A stretch of 9,794 bases of DNA from Deltaproteobacteria bacterium (GCA_030642325.1 DAOWNY010000051.1:1-9794), one strand, 5' to 3'; numbered from the stretch's first letter, positions 1-5,404 are shown. Notes: a model not told the origin generated them from the letters alone. Numbers and translations are program-made.

Positions 1-162
1 AAAATTAACAGCATTAATTTGAACTGGCTGACTTTTTCGTTTCTATCCGTTAATCCCGGCAATGTCAAGCCCTATTCTCGTGAGGTTCATCTATAAAAAC
101 CAGGCGGATTGGGATCAGGTTTTTTTGGAGGTAATTGCCCTGGAATGCAGGCAAATAATGTT
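1..162. other. Non-coding stretch at left edge, no gene recognised
   Basis: I see no open frame with a plausible start, no RNA gene and no clear promoter here. The only local structure is a weak AT-rich hairpin (95-101 AAAAACC pairing with 118-124 GGTTTTT around a 16-nt loop) followed by a few more T residues. It could be a poor terminator for a gene lying to the left, but the stem is mostly A-T. Confidence 0.5.
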
Positions 163-512
163 GTGACCGTTCAGGTTCTCAGTTTACCATTCACGGTTTT
201 TTCAATGAAATGAATTTTATAACGATGTATAAGCATATTTGATATCGACTCCAATTTTGGAATCAGCTCTGTAGCATCTCAATAAACAGGGGTAACTGTG
301 TATGGATTCCCGCGAAGATCCACGTCATTCCAGCGAAAACGGGAACCCGGAAGGGTTGTTGAAGTAAAGAAGGACACCCCTGCTTATTGAGATGCTACTC
401 AGTTCTTTTAAATTGTTCAAGGCTGCTAATCTTCAAAAGAAACACCCACAACCTCCTTTTTCTTCTGTTTTAATAAACGGTTAACTGTAAACTGCTAACC
501 GTGAACGGCTAC
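163..512. repeat. Long inverted-repeat unit with AACCGT/ACGGTT-rich arms
   Basis: The left arm is about 163-196 and the right arm about 477-512. The reverse complement of the right arm aligns with the left arm along most of its length, sharing blocks such as CCGTTCA, CAGTTTAC and a final GGTT/CGTT, with a few mismatches and a 2-nt gap. The arms are built from degenerate repeats of ACGGTT and AACCGT. The same kind of sequence recurs at 9231-9267 and 9431-9465. The unit encloses the smaller MITE-like element at 271-398. A flanking duplication is not convincing here (about 6 of 8 bases between 155-162 and 513-520). It probably belongs to a dispersed intergenic repeat family of this genome. Confidence 0.55.
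271..398. mobile_element. 128-bp MITE-like element with 23-bp terminal inverted repeats and target duplication
   Basis: The terminal inverted repeats are 271-293 (starting GTAGCATCTCAATAA) and 376-398 (ending TTATTGAGATGCTAC); 22 of 23 positions match, the exception being an A/G difference. The flanks are 8-bp direct repeats with one mismatch, TCAGCTCT at 263-270 and TCAGTTCT at 399-406, as expected for a target-site duplication. The interior has no coding capacity. It contains a second inverted repeat, GGATTCCCG at 304-312 against CGGGAACCC at 340-348, resembling the common GGATTCCCGC/GCGGGAAT intergenic palindromes. This fits a non-autonomous element moved by a transposase encoded elsewhere. 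I cannot assign an IS family. Confidence 0.7.
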
Positions 513-592
513 ATACTATTAAAAATTATAAATATTCTTTCTCGTTTATTATAGTTTTTGTTTCACGTTCAGGGCACCCAAGGAGTCAAACA

Positions 593-637
593 ATGGGTAG
601 AGTAAAAAATATTAACAGATGGATGTATATTATTTAA
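593..637 (+). CDS. Possible 14-residue peptide or leader ORF
   Basis: ATG at 593 is preceded by AAGGAG at 580-585 with a 7-nt spacer, a good ribosome binding site. The frame encodes MGRVKNINRWMYII and ends with TAA at 635-637. The stop overlaps the first of two direct repeats (631-646) proposed as activator sites. It lies upstream of the predicted sigma-54 start and so would need its own promoter. The basic and aromatic composition is not diagnostic, and so short a frame can arise by chance. I list it because the Shine-Dalgarno match and spacing are better than expected in AT-rich intergenic DNA. Confidence 0.15.
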   Translation: MGRVKNINRWMYII

Positions 638-689
638 ACAGTAGACTATGGTTAAAATATCTGAAATATTATATATTTAAACAGTTGAC
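631..689 (+). promoter_or_regulatory. Two 16-bp direct repeats, candidate activator binding sites
   Basis: TATTTAAACAGTAGAC at 631-646 recurs at 674-689 with one mismatch (TATTTAAACAGTTGAC). The start-to-start distance is 43 bp, close to four helical turns, so both copies would face the same side of the DNA. The second copy ends about 157 bp upstream of the -24 element of the candidate sigma-54 promoter at 846-861, within the usual reach of NtrC-type enhancers. The natural candidate to bind here is the response regulator encoded at 6033-7376; that link is inference. Confidence 0.4.
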
Positions 690-845
690 GAGATATTGGT
701 GACAATAAATGTAAATAAAGATAACACTCTTCGGTAAACGATGAAATTCTCTCCTGCTTTAAATAATCATTAAGCTAAAGCGTATCTGTATGAAATTATT
801 GTATTTTATCACACATGGATAATAATTTTACAGAATAATTGGTTC

Positions 846-861
846 TGGCATGAATATTGTA
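846..861 (+). promoter_or_regulatory. Candidate sigma-54 (-24/-12) promoter of the plus-strand operon
   Basis: TGGCATG-AATA-TTGTA matches the sigma-54 consensus TGGCACG-N4-TTGCA in both the invariant GG (847-848) and the spacing, with T for C in the -24 block and GT in place of GC at -12. Transcription would start near 872, just ahead of the Shine-Dalgarno AAAGGAGG at 876-883 and the ATG at 891. An NtrC-type activator with the GAFTGA loop, which specifically works with sigma-54, is encoded in the same window. The weak point is the imperfect -12 GC doublet. Confidence 0.55.
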
Positions 862-890
862 GTACTTATATTGCAAAGGAGGGAATAGAT

Positions 891-1172
891 ATGACTGAAA
901 TAATTAATCAATTGCTACAAGGACCGTTGGGAGTGAGTTTAATTGTATTAATGGGATTAGTCATGCTTACCTTTTTTCTTTGGTACGGGTTTTTCGTAAT
1001 AATCTTACCTTCGGCATCTTTGATCTCCACATTTAAGATTATTATGGAGCGACATCGAAGAAGGGTTAAGGAAGGTGGTGGCTCCGAAGAGTATACGCCT
1101 ATCCTTAACCCCCATCTGGGCCTGACCATGGCCGATGGCGGTAAATCCATTGAAAAGAAGGAAAAAGAGTAA
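891..1172 (+). CDS. Small single-span membrane protein with C-terminal LGLTMADGG tag
   Basis: This 93-residue protein begins at ATG 891 behind a strong Shine-Dalgarno (AAAGGAGG, 7 nt upstream). Residues about 14-40 are one hydrophobic membrane span. The basic stretch after it (KIIMERHRRRVK, about 49-60) predicts a cytoplasmic C-terminus. A Gly-rich linker leads to the tail, where residues 76-84 read LGLTMADGG followed by a Lys/Glu-rich end. Nearly the same tail closes the NrfD-like protein of this operon, and related peptides occur in both GcvH-like proteins. It is the first gene behind the candidate sigma-54 promoter, so it is probably a small subunit or assembly factor of the membrane complex. 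I do not recognise a named family. No cysteines or haem motifs are present, so it is unlikely to carry a cofactor itself. Confidence 0.8.
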   Translation: MTEIINQLLQGPLGVSLIVLMGLVMLTFFLWYGFFVIILPSASLISTFKIIMERHRRRVKEGGGSEEYTPILNPHLGLTMADGGKSIEKKEKE

Positions 1173-1505
1173 GCGGGCTATTAAGGCCTCAGGGGGGCTT
1201 AAATAGAATATAAAAAGGAGGTGGCGAAAATTAAAAACAGTTGCTTTGTTTGACGTATGTTAAATACAAATACCCTGCTTATTGATGGAGTTGATGCTTT
1301 TTTAATTAGCCGGTGGGTTCCTTATGTCCGATTGCCGCGCCGGAGGATTCCGGATAAAGATGATCCCTAAGAATTGTAGGGTTATTTGAAAGGTGACGGA
1401 TAAATCCGAAAGGAACCGGGGTAAGTTTTTTGTGGTGGCTGATCTACCGGGGGCCATAATTTTGCCGACGACGGAGATCAGATTAAGGGAAAGGAGTGGT
1501 TACAT
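1173..1505. other. 333-bp intergenic gap with an orphan ribosome site and open short frames
   Basis: A near-perfect Shine-Dalgarno (AAAAAGGAGGTGG, 1212-1224) is not followed by a usable ATG. At the right distance stands ATT (1230-1232), and the frame runs into TGA at 1251-1253. The same frame reopens and stays open through ATG 1257 to TAA at 1368-1370 (37 codons from the ATG). Another short frame, GTG 1393 to TAA 1533, overlaps the next gene. None of these resembles a protein I know. Positions 1273-1298 resemble the terminal repeat of the MITE-like element at 271-398. The gap could be a decayed small gene, a structured leader or both. Confidence 0.4.
1316..1481 (+). promoter_or_regulatory. 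Possible structured mRNA leader before the Fe-S protein gene
   Basis: Several complementary segments line up. GGTTCCTT (1316-1323) pairs with AAGGAACC (1410-1417), enclosing three hairpins: 1340-1344 with 1349-1353 (CCGGA/TCCGG), 1365-1369 with 1377-1381 (CCCTA/TAGGG), and 1397-1400 with 1405-1408 (CGGA/TCCG). A fourth hairpin follows, CTGATCT (1439-1445) with AGATCAG (1475-1481), extended by CCG/CGG across one bulged A. It ends about 10 nt before the Shine-Dalgarno AAGGAG at 1491-1496. The layout could influence translation or mRNA stability. It does not match the glycine, cobalamin, molybdenum-cofactor or c-di-GMP riboswitch cores as I know them. Confidence 0.3.
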
Positions 1506-2393
1506 ATGGAAATCAACAGAAGAAATTTTTTAAAAGGAATAGGAACAGGAATAGCAGGGGTAGCTTCCGGAAGTTTGTTGAAGCCTAAAAAACTTGAGGC
1601 AAAAGTGGTTTCCGAATACAAAGAATTCGTGGGTGTCTTGGTTGATTCCACTCGCTGTATCGGGTGTCGGAGTTGCGAAGTGGCATGCGCCGAAGCACAT
1701 GATCTGCCTATCCCGGATACCGACGATGAATCGGTATTTGAAAAAGTACGTAATCCCAGCGAAACTCAGTGGACGGTGGTCAACCGGTTTGAGACGGATG
1801 AGGGAGAGGTATTTGCTAAAAAACAATGTATGCATTGTAATCAGCCTGCCTGCGTTGCCGCATGCCTGGTAAATGCTATGAAAAAAAGGAAAGAAGGGCC
1901 GGTGACCTGGAGCACTAATTGCATGGGATGCCGGTACTGCATGATCTCCTGCCCCTTTGATATCCCTCAGTTTGAACACCATAGCGCTTTTCCTAAATTG
2001 CAGAAATGCAATCTCTGCTGGGATAGGCTGCAAAAGGGCGAAAATCCGGCCTGCGTGGAAGCTTGTCCGGCAGAGGCACTTACTTTTGGCGCCAGGCGGG
2101 AGCTGATTGAAGAAGCAAATAGACGGATCTATCAAAACGAGGGAGAATATTTTTCTCACATTTACGGGGAACATGAGGCAGGCGGGACAAGCTACCTTTA
2201 CCTTTCAAAGGTTCCTTTTGAACAAATCGGGTTCCGGAACGATCTTGGGACAACTCCCTATCCGGAATACACAACGGGATTTTTATACAGCGTACCCTTC
2301 ATACTTCTTCTCTGGCCGGCGTTCTTAAGCGGAGTAAGCACTTTAACAAAACGGAAAAATAAAGTAAGCGAAAATGAAGGGGGGGAGAAATGA
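1506..2393 (+). CDS. Tat-exported four-cluster [4Fe-4S] ferredoxin subunit, HybA-like
   Basis: This electron-transfer subunit is 295 residues long, with the start set by AAGGAG at 1491-1496. The N-terminus is a twin-arginine signal (RRNFLKGIG at residues 5-13), so the folded protein should be exported. Sixteen cysteines form four cluster-binding groups: 51/54/57/61, 108/111/116/120, 139/142/145/149 and 168/171/183/187, with CPFD and CPAEAL contexts typical of DMSO-reductase/HybA-type ferredoxins. A hydrophobic segment at about 258-278 followed by a Lys-rich end anchors it in the membrane, as in HybA of hydrogenase-2. It should pass electrons between a periplasmic partner and the quinone-reactive membrane protein encoded next, whose ATG overlaps this stop (ATGA, 2390-2393). 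No hydrogenase, molybdopterin or cytochrome catalytic subunit is in the window, so the donor is unknown. It lacks the DGG tag of the other operon proteins. Confidence 0.92.
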   Translation: MEINRRNFLKGIGTGIAGVASGSLLKPKKLEAKVVSEYKEFVGVLVDSTRCIGCRSCEVACAEAHDLPIPDTDDESVFEKVRNPSETQWTVVNRFETDEGEVFAKKQCMHCNQPACVAACLVNAMKKRKEGPVTWSTNCMGCRYCMISCPFDIPQFEHHSAFPKLQKCNLCWDRLQKGENPACVEACPAEALTFGARRELIEEANRRIYQNEGEYFSHIYGEHEAGGTSYLYLSKVPFEQIGFRNDLGTTPYPEYTTGFLYSVPFILLLWPAFLSGVSTLTKRKNKVSENEGGEK

Positions 2394-3724
2394 GAGCAGC
2401 AACGACCGCAAAAGAAACTAAAAGCTTGAAAGAAATTCTGACATTTGTTCGCAGCGAATTAAAACCAAAGGGGAAGTTCCTCACTCCCTTTAACGTGATC
2501 TCCATCCCTGTAATAATTCTTGGCGCCCTCGTCATTCTCTACCGCTTAGTATATGGGCTGGGCGCGGTTGCCAACAATTCCAGCGAATTTCCCTGGGGAG
2601 TATGGATCGGATGTATTGTAATGGTTGGTGTTGCCTTCGCCGGTGGTGCCTATGTTATGGCCTTCGTGGTTCATGTTCTGCATGCGGAGAAGTACCACTC
2701 CATTTTGCGGATGGCACTCCTCAACGGTTTTCTTGCCTATATTTTTTATGCCGGGGCAATTTTTCTCGATCTCGGCCGCTGGTGGAATATCGTAAATCCG
2801 CTAATTGGAAACAAATTCGGCGTGAACTCGGTGCTGTTTCTGGTTTCCTGGCATTTTTTGCTTTATATGCTGGCCCAGCTTCTTGAAATTGCCCCCGCAT
2901 TTGCAGAGTGGCTTGGCTTAAAAAAATTAAGAAAAACTCTCATTTCGCTTACCATGGGAGCAGTGATATTCGGAATCGCCCTTTCTACCCTTCATCAGTC
3001 CGGTCTTGGGGCATTATTTATGATGGCTAAATGGAAAATTCATCCTCTCTGGTACACAGAATTTATCCCGCTGCTTTTCTTTATATCCAGCGTGTTTGCC
3101 GGCATTGCAGTGGTAATATTCATCGGGACAATATGCTACCGGGTTTTTGGTGACGAACATGTGGACGAAGAATACCGAAAATCCTGGGCCGGCTTGGCCC
3201 TGGGGCTAGGGAAGGCGTGCTCAGTCGCCATGTTTGTCTATTTTTTCCTGAAGGTTTTACTTTTGACTCACTATAAGCAATGGGGACTGCTGAACAGCCC
3301 CATGGGTTACTGGTATCTTTTTGAAGTAGTTGGGCTGGTGCTGATACCCTGTATCATATTCGCCCAGGGAGCCAGAAAAGCTAACATGACTCTGGTTAAC
3401 ACCGCTGCCATCATGACCATGATCGGGGTTGTTATCAACAGGGTCAATTTTTCAATGATTGCCTTTAAATGGTATATACCGTTGAGCGAGAGGTACATAC
3501 CCTCCTGGATGGAGGTGGTAAGCACGGTAGCCATTGTATTCAGCGTGATATGGGTGTTTAGATGGATTGTGTTCCGAACGCCTATCCTGAGAAAGTCACC
3601 CCAGTGGGCAATGGAGCAAGACGAGGCAGAAGAGGCAGGAGAAGAAGCAGTCATCTATAGCCCCCAATTGGGAACAACAATGGCTGATGGCGGAGTACCT
3701 GTTAACAGAAGAAAAAAAGGTTAA
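2390..3724 (+). CDS. NrfD/HybB-like integral membrane quinone oxidoreductase subunit
   Basis: This 444-residue polytopic protein is translationally coupled to the Fe-S gene by a 4-bp ATGA overlap. About ten hydrophobic spans can be placed (near 36-58, 72-97, 107-130, 146-170, 183-205, 225-250, 268-293, 304-326, 333-353, 373-395), the HybB-like count. The basic N-terminus and the basic segment after the last span predict both ends in the cytoplasm. Members of this family exchange electrons between menaquinone or ubiquinone in the membrane and a ferredoxin-like partner, here the upstream protein. The C-terminus is unusual: an acidic linker (about 409-419) is followed by YSPQLGTTMADGGVPVNRRKK, with LGTTMADGG at 427-435. 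This tail nearly duplicates that of the small membrane protein at 891-1172 and is not, to my knowledge, a standard part of NrfD or HybB. Confidence 0.9.
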   Translation: MRAATTAKETKSLKEILTFVRSELKPKGKFLTPFNVISIPVIILGALVILYRLVYGLGAVANNSSEFPWGVWIGCIVMVGVAFAGGAYVMAFVVHVLHAEKYHSILRMALLNGFLAYIFYAGAIFLDLGRWWNIVNPLIGNKFGVNSVLFLVSWHFLLYMLAQLLEIAPAFAEWLGLKKLRKTLISLTMGAVIFGIALSTLHQSGLGALFMMAKWKIHPLWYTEFIPLLFFISSVFAGIAVVIFIGTICYRVFGDEHVDEEYRKSWAGLALGLGKACSVAMFVYFFLKVLLLTHYKQWGLLNSPMGYWYLFEVVGLVLIPCIIFAQGARKANMTLVNTAAIMTMIGVVINRVNFSMIAFKWYIPLSERYIPSWMEVVSTVAIVFSVIWVFRWIVFRTPILRKSPQWAMEQDEAEEAGEEAVIYSPQLGTTMADGGVPVNRRKKG

Positions 3725-3731
3725 GCGGCTG

Positions 3732-3748
3732 TTTCCTTGAAAGGGAAA
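3732..3748 (+). other. Small intra-operon hairpin
   Basis: TTTCCTT (3732-3738) pairs with AGGGAAA (3742-3748), including one G-T pair, around a GAA loop, and a T-rich stretch follows (3749-3760). It lies in the 57-bp gap between the NrfD-like and GcvH-like genes. It could be a leaky terminator or an mRNA-processing hairpin that lowers expression of the downstream genes, but the stem is weak. Confidence 0.25.
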
Positions 3749-3781
3749 TTTTAATTGTTTTAACCTAAAAGGAGGTTTAGC

Positions 3782-4477
3782 ATGGAAGGTTTCACGTACG
3801 TTAATATTTTCGCAACCAAGGGAATTGAGTATCTAATAATAATAAGTGTTCTCCTGCTTTTTATCCCCTTCTGGAAATCTTTGGTAATACCCGCAAAGGC
3901 GATTTATCGAGCGGCGGGAAAAATCATCCCGGCCATTAGTGAGTGGTTTCGCACCCCCCTGGAAGGAATTTTTTATCACCAGGGGCATTGCTGGGCATTG
4001 CCGGAGAAAAACAATGTCGTGAAGGTGGGGATTGACGATTTTGCCCAAAAATTGGTGGGACAAATTAATGCCGTTAAAACACCTAAGGTAGGTGCTACGT
4101 TGACTCAGGGAGAAAGGGGATGGGCGCTTAAGGTAGGTTCCAAATATATCGACATGCTTTCCCCGGTAAACGGGAAGGTGGTAGCCATCAATGAAAAGGT
4201 GTTAAACTCACCGAATAGTATTAATAATGATCCGTACGGTGAGGGGTGGCTGGCAAAAGTTCAGGTACCGAAGGTATCTTCTACTTTGAGTAACTTGCTT
4301 TCAGGCAACCTTGCTCAAAAATGGATGGAAGGTGTTCGGGAAAAGCTATTTTCTCGGATGGACTACAACCTGGGCACCGTGTCTCAGGATGGTGGTGTGC
4401 CGGTTAACGGGATAGCAAGGAGTTTGGATAAAGACAAATGGGATGAGCTGGTAAGGGATTTTTTCCTGACTCCCTGA
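3782..4477 (+). CDS. Membrane-anchored GcvH-like protein without the canonical lipoyl lysine
   Basis: This 231-residue protein has a strong ribosome site (GGAGG at 3771-3775). Residues about 15-33 form one N-terminal membrane anchor, and the basic residues after it place the rest in the cytoplasm. Residues about 64-160 resemble glycine-cleavage H protein: HCW at 69-71 where H protein has HEW, then VGIDDF, PKVGATLTQG, LSPVNGKVV and NDPYGEGWLAKV. Counting back eight residues from the proline of SPVNG, the position of the lipoyl lysine is Ser120; Lys121 is one off. Normal lipoylation is therefore doubtful. The C-terminal part has LGTVSQDGG at 197-205 and a final predicted helix. No gcvT or gcvP lies nearby. 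A role in glycine cleavage is unlikely; a subunit or adaptor of the membrane redox complex is more plausible. Confidence 0.8.
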   Translation: MEGFTYVNIFATKGIEYLIIISVLLLFIPFWKSLVIPAKAIYRAAGKIIPAISEWFRTPLEGIFYHQGHCWALPEKNNVVKVGIDDFAQKLVGQINAVKTPKVGATLTQGERGWALKVGSKYIDMLSPVNGKVVAINEKVLNSPNSINNDPYGEGWLAKVQVPKVSSTLSNLLSGNLAQKWMEGVREKLFSRMDYNLGTVSQDGGVPVNGIARSLDKDKWDELVRDFFLTP

Positions 4478-4588
4478 ATTAGTACGAGTACGATCTTAAG
4501 AGAGGCAGGACTTATTTTAAAAGTATGTTTGGCTTAACTGACAGAAGCGCGAAAATCGGAGTTTTTAAAGAATGTCGGGAATGATCAC

Positions 4589-5404
4589 ATGGACATGGAT
4601 AAAAAAGAATTCGGATATATACATAAGGTGATACCCGATGGGGAACGGAAATGTATCTGGATGACCGGTGGCTTGATATCTTATAAACTGTGTGACCGTG
4701 ACTACCAATGCGAAAATTGCCTTTTTGACCAAGTGATGAGAAATGAAGTCGGCCTTGAAGATAAAATCCGGGAATCAACGGTCTATGTGGACGAGGAACT
4801 GCTTGCGAGCAGTTCCTCCCTGCACATTAACGGATCGGCCTTCTATCACCCGAGCCACTGTTGGGTAAAAGTTGAAAGCCCGGAAAAAACAAGGTTGGGG
4901 ATAGATGATTTCATTGTTCGTCTTATTGCCGATGTTAAGCTGATTATCCTGCCCCAAATGGGGACATATATAGACCGGGGAGGATGCTACGCCCATATTA
5001 TCCAGAAAAATTATATTTTGCCCGTGATTGCTCCGGTCGCCGGAACGGTTGAGACGGTAAACTTTCATTTAAAAAAAGATCCGGGGGCAATAATCAATGA
5101 CCCGATGGGAGATGGATGGCTTATCACAATGAAACCTGAGAATCTCGAGGACAACCTCAGACATCTTCTTTTTGGCAGAAGGGCGCGTGTATGGTACGAA
5201 AAGGAAGAGAAAGAGCTGATAGAACAGATTAATGCCATGCAAAAAGACGACAAAAAAGATCTGGGTGTTACCATGCAGGATGGAGGAGTGCAAATCAGTC
5301 GCTTAAGGGATCTGCTTTCTTCCGAGCAGTGTTCTCAAATATTAGATTCCTTTATTTCAAAATCAACAAATTCGAAGGTGGGTAAAATTATTTCCGATCA
5401 ATAA
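4589..5404 (+). CDS. Soluble GcvH-like protein with N-terminal cysteine motif
   Basis: This protein has 271 residues and no membrane span. The N-terminal 50 residues carry Cys22, Cys35, Cys41 and Cys44 in the context KLCDRDYQCENCLFD, suggesting a metal or Fe-S site or a redox disulfide. Residues about 85-181 are GcvH-like: FYHPSHCW, LGIDDF, APVAGTVETV, NDPMGDGWL. The lipoyl position counted from APVAG is Asn141, with Lys140 beside it. LGVTMQDGG lies at 225-233, followed by a C-terminal helix as in the preceding protein, so the two are probably paralogues. The Shine-Dalgarno is weak. A 19-codon frame (4525-4584) ends just before the ATG and might couple translation, though it may be chance. 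The start is fairly secure because an in-frame stop lies at 4535-4537 with no ATG between. Confidence 0.78.
   Translation: MDMDKKEFGYIHKVIPDGERKCIWMTGGLISYKLCDRDYQCENCLFDQVMRNEVGLEDKIRESTVYVDEELLASSSSLHINGSAFYHPSHCWVKVESPEKTRLGIDDFIVRLIADVKLIILPQMGTYIDRGGCYAHIIQKNYILPVIAPVAGTVETVNFHLKKDPGAIINDPMGDGWLITMKPENLEDNLRHLLFGRRARVWYEKEEKELIEQINAMQKDDKKDLGVTMQDGGVQISRLRDLLSSEQCSQILDSFISKSTNSKVGKIISDQ

Noticed and set aside
95..124. Rho-independent terminator of a gene to the left
   Set aside because: The stem is nearly all A-T with a 16-nt loop, and there is no coding sequence before it in the window.
163..512. CRISPR array or other regularly spaced repeats
   Set aside because: The repeats are inverted, degenerate and not evenly spaced, and no cas gene is present.
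1221..1370. A mini selenoprotein with a CFVU redox motif
   Set aside because: The only small hairpin after the UGA (GTAT/ATAC, 1255-1267) is too weak and too close to act as a bacterial SECIS, and no family is recognisable.
1316..1417. Known riboswitch (glycine, cobalamin, molybdenum cofactor or c-di-GMP)
   Set aside because: The conserved core sequences of these classes, as I know them, are absent; only generic hairpins can be drawn.
1393..1533. 46-codon GTG-started frame overlapping the Fe-S gene start
   Set aside because: It has no convincing Shine-Dalgarno, and its end lies inside the Tat signal coding region in another frame.
1530..2174. Long minus-strand open frame (214 codons) opposite the Fe-S gene
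   Set aside because: It is antisense to a gene with sixteen correctly spaced cysteines and has no recognisable domain, so it is a shadow of the real frame.
4525..4584. 19-codon ORF just before the second GcvH-like gene
   Set aside because: It has no good ribosome site and an arbitrary-looking sequence; translational coupling is possible but unsupported.
3782..5404. Glycine cleavage system locus
   Set aside because: There are no gcvT, gcvP or lpd genes, the canonical lipoyl lysine is missing from both GcvH-like proteins, and the neighbours are redox genes.
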